Positions 53,773 through 64,000 of a stretch of DNA of 64,000 bases are shown here, one piece after another. The stretch is taken from contig NZ_AP028955.1 in assembly GCF_040369795.1 (NCBI RefSeq), positions 682,001-746,000 on the forward strand, read 5' to 3'. The DNA is from Spiroplasma_E ixodetis_B (GTDB lineage: Bacteria > Bacillota_I > Bacilli_A > Mycoplasmatales > VBWQ01). The notes beneath the pieces were generated by a model. That model was not told the origin of the DNA. It did not search any database and saw nothing but the letters and a program-made list of their open reading frames with translations. Both the position numbers and the translations under genes were made by a program. The first letter of the stretch is position 1, and each line of letters opens with the position of its first letter.

Positions 53773-56299
53773 GAGGATTTTTAAAAATCTGTGTATCTTT
53801 TTACAAAGTTACTAGTTTAGATTAATTCTATCTTCAAATTTTATCATAAAATGAGCAATTGCTGTATTTCAATTTTGAATGGGCGGTGTTCATTTTTTTG
53901 TTATATTTTCAATTGCTAAGTAAAATATTTTAAAAACTGCCATATCATTTGGAAAAAAATTTTTTATTTCTAATAACTTTTCGTAATTGACTATTAACAG
54001 ATTCAATAGCATTTGTTGTATAAATCACTCTTTTGATTTCTGCAGGATAACTAATAAAAACCATTAAATTATCTCAATTTTTATATCATGATTTAGCGAT
54101 TTGAGGATATTGTTTATTTCATTTACTTTCAAAAGATTCTAAAGCTTGCATTGCTTGTTCTTCACTACATGCACTATAAATTGGTTTTAAATCTGTAACT
54201 AGTGATTTTCTATGTTTGTATGAAACATATTTTAAACTATTTCTAATTTGATGAACTATGCATAATTGATGTTCGGTTTTAGGATAAACTGATTGTATCG
54301 CTTCTGACATTTCTGTTAAATTGTCACTACAAGCAATAAGAATATCATTTAAGCCTCGATTTTTCATTTCTGTGAAATTAGATAATCAAAACTTAGAACC
54401 TTCATTTTCACTAATTCATAAACCTAAAACATCTTTTTTACCTTCTAAATCAACTCCTAGTGCTATATAAACTGATTTGTTAATAATGCGTTTATCTTGT
54501 CGTACTTTAACTACTATACAATCAAAATAAACAATCGGATAAACACTTTCTAATGGCCGATTTTGTCATGCTTTAACATCATCAATAACATCATCAGTAA
54601 TTTGACTAATAACACTTTCACTAATATCAGAACCATGATATAACTATTGTAACTGCATTCTAATATCTGATAAAGTCATGCCTTTGGCATATAATAGACA
54701 TATTCCGTAAATAAATTTTTTAAAAGTCAATTAATAATTTAAAATGTATTTTATAATTTCTTTATTAATAAATTAATAAGGTGTTGATAAAAATGAATTT
54801 TGAAAATTTAAAAAAATTAAAAAATGAACAATTTTATAGATATTTTGGTATAAAACGTTTTCATTTTGATGAAATGTTAACAAAATTAATTGAAATAGAA
54901 AATTTAAAAAAACTAAAGGTAGAAAATATAAAATTTCAGTTGAAGAAAGATTGATGATGACTTTAGTATACTGAAAAGAATATTATACTTTTTTCCAAAT
55001 GAGTATTAAATATAAAATGAGTGCATCAAGTTGTTTTCGAAATATTACTTGAGTAGAAAATAAACTTAGTGATGACAAAGATTATCAGTTTTTAAAAACA
55101 AAATATAAATCAAAAATTGAGAAAAAACAAGAAGATTTAAATGAATTTCAATTTTATTTAATTGATTCAACTGAAATTGAAATTGAAAGACCAACTAAAA
55201 AAAACTACAGTTAGAATATTTTTCTGGTAAAAGTTGAATGTTTTCTATAAAATTTCAAATTATATATGACTTTTTTAATAAAAAAATTGTTGATATTTTT
55301 GCTGATAATGGAAAAGTACATGATTTTCAAATATTAAAAAATTCAAATCTTGAATTTTCAGAAAAAACAATAATTATTGGTGATTTGGGATATCAAGGAA
55401 TACAAAATATTTATAAAAATACTATATTACCAATTAAAAAAACTAAAAATAAAAAATTAACTAAACAAGAAAAAATCTACAATAAAATTATTTCAAAAAT
55501 TAGAATTAAAGTTGAACATGTTTTTGCTTGATTAAAAAGATTCAAAATTTTAATAAATAAATGTAGAAAAAGTATATTTAGACTTATGTACTTAAGATTT
55601 AACTTACTTTGTGAAATTTTTAATAAAACAAAACCATTAAAATAAAAAAATATTAAAAATATTTTTTTAAAAATTTAAATTTTTATCAAGTTAATATAAA
55701 AATAATATTAACAATTTTTGTGTTTGAAATATAAATTTATTTTTAAAGTATTTTTTTAAAAATATTAACTTCTATAATTATTAACACTAAAAAATTTATA
55801 AATATTATTATTGACAATTGATTAAATTTATTTACGGAATATGTCTAATGAAAGAAATTGTTGATCAAAACCATCAAATCTTCTTTGTCTTTTTGCAACT
55901 ATTACTGGCTCAAAATTACTATTACGATCTCGTGGTACATTAATCTCAATTTTACCTTGTTGGGTTATTATTTTTTTTGAATTTATACCATTGCGAGCAT
56001 TATCACTAGTATTATGTTGATTTTTTTCATATCCTAAATAATTTTGCATTTCAGAATTCAACATTTTTTCAACTAATCTTTTTGTTAATTCTTTATATAA
56101 ACCTCCCTATTTAAATACGGTTTTTAAATCTTCAGTATTTTCTAATAATAAATCTACTGCTTTTGATATTGGATCATTATTATTAATATTTTGTTTTTTA
56201 GACATACGTAACTCACTCTTTCTAGTTATTTAATTTTATTTACTATAATTAATTAAACATAGTTATTTTTGTAAGTTACACAGATTACTAAACATTACC
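53773..56299 (-). mobile_element. IS256-family element split by IS5
   Basis: Right end at 53773, left end at 56299. The transposase pseudogene runs from ATG 56205 to TAG 53812. It has GAG to TAG at VFK* (the same change as the copy at 25839) and IS5 at 54696-55846 in the SLYAKG region. Confidence 0.87.
54696..55846 (+). mobile_element. IS5-family element, complete length, defective
   Basis: It is 1151 bp with an AAT duplication. One A is missing in ORF A at LKKTKG, shifting the frame. ORF B is open. The target position equals those at 15066 and 63299, but the element is in the opposite orientation. Confidence 0.87.
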
Positions 56300-56647
56300 A
56301 TTATAATTAAAGTTGAACATGTTTTTGCTGGATTAAAAAGATTCAAAATTTTAATAAATAAATGTAGAAAAAGTATATTTAGACTTATGTACTTAAGATT
56401 TAACTTACTTTGTGAAATTTTTAATAAAACAAAACCATTAAAATAAAAAAATATTTTTAATATTTTTTTAAAAATTTAAATTTTTATCAAGTTAATATAA
56501 AAATAATATTAACAATTTTTGTGTTTGAAATATAAATTTATTTTTAAAGTATTTTTTTAAAAATATTAACTTCTATAATTATTAACACTAAAAAATTTAT
56601 AAATATTATTATTGACAATTGATTAAATTTATTTACGGAATATGTCT
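56300..56647 (+). mobile_element. IS5-family element, 3' fragment
   Basis: The last ~65 codons of ORF B (IKVEHVFAG, Trp TGA to GGA) and the right end are present. It joins IS256 on the left and a hypothetical gene on the right. Confidence 0.83.
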
Positions 56648-57277
56648 ATTATCAAAATTATTTATTGGTAAATACTGATTACCATTACTCATTAATGGTT
56701 GATTTTGTAATTTTCTTGAAATTGCAAAATAATATCAATGTCTCAAAAGATCATTTTTTTCTCATTGTCTTCTTTTTTCTTTTTCTATTTTTTCTAAAAT
56801 ATTATTAAGTTTTAAAATTTTTAATCCCACCTTTTTCAATTCTTCTTTTTGATTACTTATATTAACTTTTTAGCATACTATTTTGTTAATTTGTTTTTTT
56901 TCAAAATTATAATAACCAAAAGTTAAAAAATTAACTAATTTAATTTTAAATTTAAAAATTTTACTTGTTTTTTGTTTTTCGAAAATTTCTAATTTTTTAA
57001 GACTATTTATATTATAAGAAAGAAATATAGATTGTTTTTTAATATATGACTGCAATGTTTTTTCACATTTATATTTCTTATTACTAATATAATATAATAT
57101 TATTTTTATTTTATTAATTTTCTTTTTTAATAAATTAATATCTAATTCTACATTATCTTTTAAGTATCGATCATCTAAAACATCATAAAAATGTTCTTCA
57201 TTATCATCATGGCTTGTAATAAAATTAAAATGTTGATTTATAAAAGGAAAACTATTATTGATTTTGTATTTCTTCAT
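56648..57277 (-). pseudogene. charged hypothetical protein, nonsense and IS5 truncated
   Basis: ATG 57277 has AGGAGTG upstream. MKKYKINNSFPFINQHFNF opens 135 codons to a TAA (56870). The same frame then stays open for about 70 more codons (KEELKKVGLKILKLNNILEKIEKEKRRQWEK ...) to the IS5, suggesting a nonsense mutation. It is rich in Lys/Ile/Asn with predicted coiled-coil segments. I do not recognise it. It could equally be a complete 135-residue protein. Confidence 0.5.
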
Positions 57278-57414
57278 AATTTTCACTCCTTAAACTGATA
57301 TAATCTAGTGACTAATTACAATATTTTCTTAATCTTTTATATTTATTGATTATTAGATAAAATAAAAAAACAAAAATTAATAAATTAAATGCTAATTAAA
57401 TTTAATATTAAACA

Positions 57415-58716
57415 TTATTTATCTTTAAAAACTTTTTTAAAAATATAATCAACATTTATTAAAAAAATATTATTATTATAACATTCATTTAACTGTTCAC
57501 TAGTTAAATATTGATTAATATTATTATTTATTAATACATCTTTAAAATTAATCATTTTATTTTGTGCTTCTAAAGTGCATTTTTGAATAAAATCATAAGC
57601 AATTTCACGTGTTATTTTTGGATTATTTTTAATAATAGCCAATAAAACTACTTGTGAAAAATAAAGTTCATTAGCTTTAGCAATATTATTTGCCATAGCA
57701 CTAGTATTAATCACTAAATTATCTAAAATATTTGTCATTCTATTAATAATAAAATCCAATATATGATAAATATCAGGTAACATAATGCGTTCATTAGAAC
57801 TATGTGAGATATCACGTTCATACCATAATAAATTATTCTCATATACTAAACTATTATAACTTCGAACTAATCTTGCTAAACCACAAATATTTTCAGAACC
57901 AATTGGATTTTTTTTATGTGGCATTGAACTTGAACCTTTTTGTGAAATATAAAATCCCTCTAAAAGTTCATTAACTTCGCTACGTTGACTCAAACGAATT
58001 TCTAAAGCTATTTTTTCAATTGTTGTAGCAATTGAACTTAATTGTGTAATTAAAAAAATCAAACGATCACGTTGTACTACCTGCGTAGCACAACTGTCAA
58101 CTTCCATTTTTCATTTTTTGGCAATAAATTCACTAACTTTTGGCGAAATATGAACAAAATTACCCATAGCACCCGTAATCTTAACAACTTCAACTTGTTT
58201 TCTTGCTAATTCCAACCTTACTAACTGTCTATTTATTTCATCGTATCATAAAGCAAATTTTAATCCTAATGAAGTTGGTTCACCAAAAATACCATGACTG
58301 CGACCAATTACTAATTGATTTTTATATTTAAACGCTAACTCTTTTAATTTCAATTTTAAAGTAATTAAAGCTTTTTCAATAATTTCATTTGAAAATTTTA
58401 TTTGTAGATTTTGGACACTATCAACCATATCAGTTGAAGTTAAACCATAATGAATTCAACGACTTTCAGTTTTTAAGTTAGCACTTAACATTCTAGTAAA
58501 AGCAACTACATCATGCTTAGTTTCTAATTCTAATTTATTCATTAATTCAATATCTAACTTAGTATTTTTTTTAATTAATTGAAAATCTTTAAGAGGAATT
58601 ATATTTAAATGTTGTAATGATTCGCAAACATCAATTTGAAAATTCATTCATAAGTTTAAACGATTTTTAATATTTCAAATATTAGTCATTGCTTTTGTTT
58701 CGTAACGTTCAATCAT
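57415..58716 (-). CDS. purB: adenylosuccinate lyase
   Basis: This 433-residue enzyme of the aspartase/fumarase superfamily releases fumarate from adenylosuccinate (and SAICAR), forming AMP. The signature SSSMPHKKNPIGSEN is present with its catalytic Ser loop. GRSHGIFGEPTSLGLKFALW and HYGLTSTDMVDS carry the catalytic His residues. TGA encodes several Trp. The ribosome site AAGGAG overlaps the end of purA, so translation is probably coupled. Confidence 0.96.
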
Positions 58717-58718
58717 TT

Positions 58719-60281
58719 TTACTCCTTAATAAATATAGTTTGTTTACGATCTGGACCAACAGAAAATATTATAATTGGAACACCCACCAACTCACTAATT
58801 TTTTTTAAATAATTTTTAGCATTTTCTGGTAATTCATCATAACTAGTAATATTAGTAATATCTTCATTTCATCCAGGCATAGTAATAAAATGTGGTTGAC
58901 ATTTATTAAAGTTATTAATTTGAGAAGGTATGTATCTAATTATTTCACCATTTAAAGTATAATGCGTACAAATGCTTAATTTTTCAATACCAGTAAGCAC
59001 GTCTAACAACATAATAGCTAAACTAGTAAATCCATTAATTTGTGCACTATACTTAGCAATAACTGCATCAAATCATCCAATTCTTCTTGGTCTTTTTGAA
59101 ACTGTTCCATATTCATTACCAGTCATACGAATATAATCTGCTAATTTACCAAAAACTTCACTAGGAAACACACCAGCACCAACTCTTGTACTGTATGCTT
59201 TAGTTACACCAATAATTTCATTAATTGCTTTTAAAGAAATACCTGAACCAATAGCAATTGAACTAGCGCTTGGATTAGAAGATGTTACAAAAGGATATGT
59301 ACCATGATCTAAATCTAATAAAGTACCTTGTGCTCCTTCAAATAATATCTTTTTATTTCTAACTAATTGTTCATTTAAAAATTGACCAGTATCAATAATT
59401 AAATCTTTAAAGTATGGTAATAATTCTAATAAACGATTATATATTGTTTGCGCATTAAATTCTTTTTCATATCCATAAACATTTTTTAATATTTTATTTT
59501 TAATTCACAAATTATCAGTAATCAATTCTAATATCCGTTCCTTATCTAATAAATCACCCATTCGAATTCCAATTCGATTAACTTTATCAGCATAACAAGG
59601 TCCAATTCCTTTTTTAGTAGTTCCAATAGCTTTATCACCCTTAATTTTTTCTTCATATTCATCAAATGCTAAATGATAAGGTAAAATAATATGAGCACGA
59701 TCAGAAATTCGTAAATTTTGACAACTAAAACCAGCAGCTTTTAAATATTCAATTTCAGAAACTAATTTTTCTGGATTAACAACACAACCATTAGCAATAA
59801 CACAATATGAATCTTTATTAAAAAAACCAGAAGGAATAATACTTAATTTATATTTTTGATGATCAAAAACAATTGTATGTCCGGCATTATCACCACCACT
59901 TCAACGAACAATAACATCAGAATTTTGACTATAATAGTCAGTTATTTTACCTTTTCCTTCATCACCTCATTGACAACCAATAATAGCAGTAGTTTTAAAT
60001 GGTTTTGGTTGATCGATTTTTGATATTAAAATATTTTTAGTATCGACAATTTTATTAACATTTTTTTGATTTTCTTCTTTTATTATATGTTTTGATTTTT
60101 CAAAATCTACTTTCATCTTATTAATGATTGGCTTAACAGTGTCAGTTTTTATTGATTGCGTTTTTACTTTAGTTGCTTTTTTTACATCTTTAACTTTTGG
60201 TTTAATAGTTTTATTAAGTCGTTCAACTTTAGTTTTTGTCTTTTCTATTGTTGGTTTGATTATATTTTTTTTTGCTTTCAT
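58719..60281 (-). CDS. purA: adenylosuccinate synthetase with lysine-rich N-terminal extension
   Basis: This 520-residue protein converts IMP to adenylosuccinate with GTP and Asp. The core starts near residue 97 (TTAIIGCQWGDEGKGK, catalytic P-loop) and includes NAGHT, GTTKKGIGPCYADK, GAQGTLLDLDHGTYPFVTSS, TRVGAGVFPSE and RPRRIGWFDAV. The first ~95 residues (Lys/Thr/Val/Ile-rich, no Trp, repeated K-x-K motifs) are absent from ordinary PurA (~430 residues). ATG 60281 with AAAGGAG upstream, and the lack of a good site near residue 96, support the long form. Confidence 0.95.
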
Positions 60282-60328
60282 ATTGTCTCCTTTATACTCA
60301 AAAAAAGTATTTATAAATTTATAAATTA

Positions 60329-60358
60329 ATTATATAATTATTTAATAATGATTATCAA
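60329..60358 (-). promoter_or_regulatory. promoter of purA-purB
   Basis: Minus strand TTGATA (60358-60353), 18 bp, TATAAT (60334-60329), about 50 bp before the purA start. Confidence 0.6.
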
Positions 60359-60551
60359 AATATTGTGTGAGTAAAGTTAATAGTTATAATTTAATTTTAT
60401 TTAAATAAAAGACAACTTTAAATTATTAATTTTTGGTTGAATTATATACCTTTTTATAAATATAATCAAGTATTTTAGACTATTATTTTAAAATTATCTA
60501 AACTAAAAATTCCTAACTATTTAGGTTTAGATTTATTAAGTTTTTAAAATA

Positions 60552-61309
60552 TTAAAGTAAAAGATTTAATTTATTAATTCTTGCTGAATTAATTAAAAGC
60601 ATATTATCAAGTACTTTATCATTATAAATTTTAGCACCATATCCTTTTAAAGATTTAACTAAATGTGATACATCACTTTCAGCACAAACTCCTTGATTTC
60701 AATTTTCTTTTTGATTGATAACGCCTTCTTTATTATTTTTAAAATTTTTATATATGTCTTCATTTACATTATTTTCTTTTAAAAAATCTAATAATGGATA
60801 ATATTCACCATTAACAAATAAGTCATATGCATTTGTTATTTTTTTATTATCTACTTTTCTATTAAAAATAAATCCTTTTTTAAGCGCTTTAAATGCATGA
60901 TGTCTATCAATTACATAAGGAATATTTTCTTTTTTAGCAGTAGTTTTAATTCAATGTGCACCATCACCAATAAATACTAAACTACTTTTATTATGAATAT
61001 ATTGTAAATCAAGAAAATCATAAATTTTATCAATTAATTCTTGTCTTTTAATTCTTTGACCATTTTTAGTTTTCATATAAGTAATTTTTTTATCTTTTAA
61101 AACGTTTCTACTTTTAGTAGATTTTTCTAAATCTTTACCTTTATTCGCACTAATTGTTCGAATAAGATTTTTTTGTTTTTTATTATCAAATAATGAAGAT
61201 ATAAAACAATCATCCATATTTACAAATAATTTTTCAGTTGGTAAAACTACTTTTTTTCTGTTATTTCTTCAACTCCTATTACTGCATTTTTCATTACATT
61301 GGTCATATA
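60552..61309 (-). pseudogene. ISLre2 (UPF0236)-type transposase fragment
   Basis: The C-terminal ~240 codons are present: VNMDDCFIS, KKITYMKTKNGQRIKRQELIDKIYDFLD, VFIGDGAHWIKTTAK, YVIDRHHAFKALKKG and SDVSHLVKSLKGYGAKIYND. This order is typical of UPF0236/ISLre2 transposases. One A is missing at EKKVVLPTE, shifting the frame, and the N-terminus is cut by IS630 at 61310. It is the only trace of this family in the window. Confidence 0.7.
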
Positions 61310-62431
61310 TAGCTAACTAAAGTAATGTTTACTCATATCTTGAAAAACAAAATCAATAGCTTTTTTAATATTTGGTCAATAATTTGGTAATATTTTTCTT
61401 ATATTATGTTTTATAGCAAATCAAAAATGTTCAATTGGATTTAAATTAGGAGAATATGGTGGAAGAAATAATAGTTTGCATCCAGCATTTTCAATTAATT
61501 GTTGTGTTAATTTAGATTTATGAAACGTTGCATTATCTAAAACTATAATTTGTCCATGATTTAATACTGGAATTAGTATATTTTTTACATATGATTCAAA
61601 AATTTTACTGTTGCAATGTCCTTCAAATGCTCATAGGGCTTTTAATTTACCTTTATTTAGTGAACCGATTATACTCATTCTTTTTATTTTATATGCGGGT
61701 TTATTATCAAATAATCTTTTACCTTTTTCAGATCAACCATATTTATAAAATTCATTATCATCAATTCCAGATTCATCAATATATACTAAATCTTCATTCA
61801 TTATTTTAGCTATTTCTTTTAAATCAATATCTTCGGTATAATCTTCAATCTTCGGTAATGTTTAGTAATCTGTGTAACTTAGTGATTTTACAACTAAAAT
61901 TTATTTAAAAAACACAGTTTTTAGGAAAGTCCCAAATCTTTCTTGTTTATTTTTATCTCTTTGTTCATATAGAAAAGTTTTTTTATATGTATAATTTAGT
62001 TTTTTGAAATAGTTATAAACTGTTTCTTTAGTCATATCACCAAATTTTTCAATTACTTTTTGAACTGTAACATCTTTATTTTGCGCTAAATAATTTTTTA
62101 ATTCATCTAAATCCTTTATTTTGTGGCTATGTCCTTTTTGATAATTCAAAATTGGTTTTATATGCCCAGTTTCTTTTTTTATTTTTCTTCATAAGAATAA
62201 AGTCTTTCTAGTAATATTGAACACTTTACAAATTTCTTTAATTTTCATGTTTTTACTTTCATAGGCTTCTATTACTTTTCTTCGTAAGTCTTCACTGTAT
62301 GGTTTTGGCATAATTTAATCTTCCTAATCTATTTTAAATATTACTGAATTGTACTTTTCAATTAAAAAACTGTTTAAATTACATATTATTATTTTACATT
62401 ATTTATGAGTAAACATTACTTTAGTTAGCTA
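61310..62431 (-). mobile_element. IS630-family element, complete except for a MITE insertion
   Basis: TAGCTA ends flanked by TA on both sides. The transposase (62311-61313) would be about 340 residues and has no nonsense, but the 80-bp MITE (61854-61933) lies after NKQERF. The DDE residues are intact downstream of it. It interrupts an IS5 fragment on its right side only. Confidence 0.87.
61854..61933 (+). mobile_element. 80-bp MITE with IS256-like ends, copy 4
   Basis: Same element as at 3033-3112 and inserted at the same point of IS630, after the codons for NKQERF. Confidence 0.8.
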
Positions 62432-62840
62432 TATTTTGTTTTTAAAAACTGATAATCTTTGTCATCACTAAGTTTATTTTCTACTCAAGTAATATTTCAA
62501 AAAAAACTTGATGCACTCATTTTATATTTAATACTCATTTGGAAAAAAGTATAATATTCTTTTCAGTATACTAAAGTCATCATCAATCTTTCTTCAACTG
62601 AAAGTTTATATTTTCTACCTTTAGTTTTTTAAATTTTCTATTTCAATTAATTTTGTTAACATTTCATCAAAATGAAAACGTTTTATACCGAAATATCTAT
62701 AAAATTGTTCATTTTTTAATTTTTTTAAATTTTCAAAATTCATTTTTATCAACACCTTATTAATTTATTAATAAAGAAATTATAAAATAAATTTTAAATT
62801 ATTAATTGACTTTTAAAAAATTTATTTACGGAATATGTCT
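62432..62840 (-). mobile_element. IS5-family element, 5' fragment, frameshifted
   Basis: Left end at 62840 and ORF A to about LKTKY, with two bases lost at LKKTKG. The rest is replaced by IS630. Confidence 0.83.
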
Positions 62841-63298
62841 TATTTCTAATTTGATGAACTATGCATAATTGATGTTCGGTTTTAGGATAAACTGATTGTA
62901 TTGCTTCTGACATTCCTGTTAAATTGTCACTACAAGCAATAAGAATATCATTTAAGCCTCGATTTTTCATTTCTGTGAAATTAGATAATCAAAACTTAGA
63001 ACCTTCATTTTCACTAATTCATAAACCTAAAATATCTTTTTTACCTTCTAAATCAACTCCTAGTGCTATATAAACTGATTTGTTAATAACGCTTTTATCT
63101 TGTCGTACTTTAACTACTATACAATCAAAATAAACAATCGGATAAACAATTTCTAATGGCTGATTTTGTCATGCTTTAACATCATCAATAACATCATCAG
63201 TAATTTGACTAATAACACTTTCACTAATATCAGCACCATGATATAACTCTTGTAACTGCATTCTAATATCTGATAAAGTCATGCCTTTGGCATATAAT
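62841..63298 (-). mobile_element. IS256-family element, internal fragment
   Basis: It encodes residues from YAKGMTLSDIR to VHQIRNS, open with TGA as Trp. It is bounded by IS5 copies on both sides. Confidence 0.83.
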
Positions 63299-64000
63299 AG
63301 ACATATTCCGTAAATAAATTTAATCAATTGTCAATAATAATATTTATAAATTTTTTAGTGTTAATAATTATAGAAGTTAATATTTTTAAAAAAATACTTT
63401 AAAAATAAATTTATATTTCAAACACAAAAATTGTTAATATTATTTTTATATTAACTTGATAAAAATTTAAATTTTTAAAAAAATATTAAAAATATTTTTT
63501 TATTTTAATGGTTTTTTTTATTAAAAATTTCACAAAGTAAGTTAAATCTTAAGTACATAAGTATAAATATACTTTTTCTACATTTATTTATTAAAATTTT
63601 GAATCTTTTTAATAAAACAAAAACATGTTCAACTTTAATTCTAATTTTTGAAATAATTTTATTGTAGATTTTTTCTTGTTTAGTTAATTTTTTATTTTTA
63701 GTTTTTTTAATTGGTGATATAGTATTTTTATAAATATTTTGTATTCCTTGATATCCCAAATCACCAATAATTATTGTTTTTTCTGAAAATTCAAGATTTG
63801 AATTTTTTAATATTTGAAAATCATGTACTTTTCCATTATCAGCAAAAATATCAACAATTTTTTTATTAAAAAAGTCATATATAATTTGAAATTTTATAGA
63901 AAACATTCAACTTTCACCAGAAAAATATTCTAACTGTAGTTTTTTTTAGTTGGTCTTTCAATTTCAATTTCAGTTGAATCAATTAAATAAAATTGAAATT
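63299..64000 (-). mobile_element. IS5-family element, runs off the window
   Basis: The right end AGACATATTCCG is at 63299 and ORF B (from 63906) is open to TAA. HVFAW is altered to HVFVL and the C-terminus to NKKNH by a small deletion. It is inserted at the same IS256 site as the copies at 15066 and 54696. Confidence 0.85.

Noticed and set aside
60124..60324. Hydrophobic 66-codon plus-strand ORF resembling a membrane protein
   Set aside because: It is antisense to the lysine-rich purA extension; Lys codons read as Phe on the other strand.
1..64000. CRISPR array, tRNA or rRNA genes
   Set aside because: I saw no regularly spaced direct repeats and no T-loop or acceptor-stem pattern. The repeated sequences are all IS ends or the small elements listed.

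Overview
The window is a piece of a Spiroplasma-type Mollicute chromosome. It is extremely AT-rich. UGA is read as tryptophan: every conserved gene only stays open if TGA is Trp, for example the TGA codons in pgcA, yhaM, rsmD, mraZ and purB. The gene set (rnjA, mraZ-rsmH-ftsA-ftsZ-sepF, ECF transporter S components, BspA-like surface repeats) fits Spiroplasma. The heavy insertion-sequence load suggests an IS-rich insect or tick symbiont lineage, but that lineage assignment is inference.

Housekeeping islands are separated by IS stacks. (1) 1-521: a small basic, S21-like protein and the first codons of a C39-peptidase ABC transporter, cut off by an IS630 element. (2) 6289-8948: pgcA (phosphohexomutase) and yhaM (3'-5' exoribonuclease), with a terminator. 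(3) 16669-20384: rnjA and def on the minus strand, rsmD and gmk on the plus strand. (4) 21786-25604: a decayed lysine-rich gene, mnmG, a 42-codon gene and a DnaQ-like exonuclease, all minus strand. (5) 37279-41449: the division cluster mraZ-rsmH-ftsA-like-ftsZ-sepF on the minus strand, with a consensus promoter and three TGGG repeats at 10-bp spacing before mraZ. (6) 41734-48657: surface and membrane genes on the minus strand, several broken by mobile DNA. (7) 51080-52671: an HTH gene, an ECF S component and inorganic pyrophosphatase. (8) 56648-60281: a broken hypothetical gene and the purA-purB operon, in which PurA carries an extra lysine-rich N-terminus of about 95 residues.

Most of the remaining DNA is mobile. 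I count about 15 IS5-family copies (about 1150 bp, ends AGACATATTCCG, 3-bp target duplications, two ORFs joined by a probable -1 frameshift), about 12 IS256-family copies or fragments (1372 bp when complete), 7 IS630-family copies or fragments, 4 IS3-family copies, one ISLre2-type remnant and four 80-bp non-autonomous elements with IS256-like ends. They are nested up to three deep. Only the IS256 copy at 4677-6048 has a fully open transposase. Two IS5 copies (31419, 34451) look intact apart from the slippery site. A decayed prophage segment (portal protein plus another structural-type gene) lies between and inside IS copies at 29798-34450.

Many disrupting substitutions are G-to-T on one strand (GAA to TAA and similar), which suggests a mutational bias. 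Many IS copies have different, unrelated sequence on their two sides, so the region has been rearranged by recombination between copies. No tRNA, rRNA or CRISPR array was recognised.
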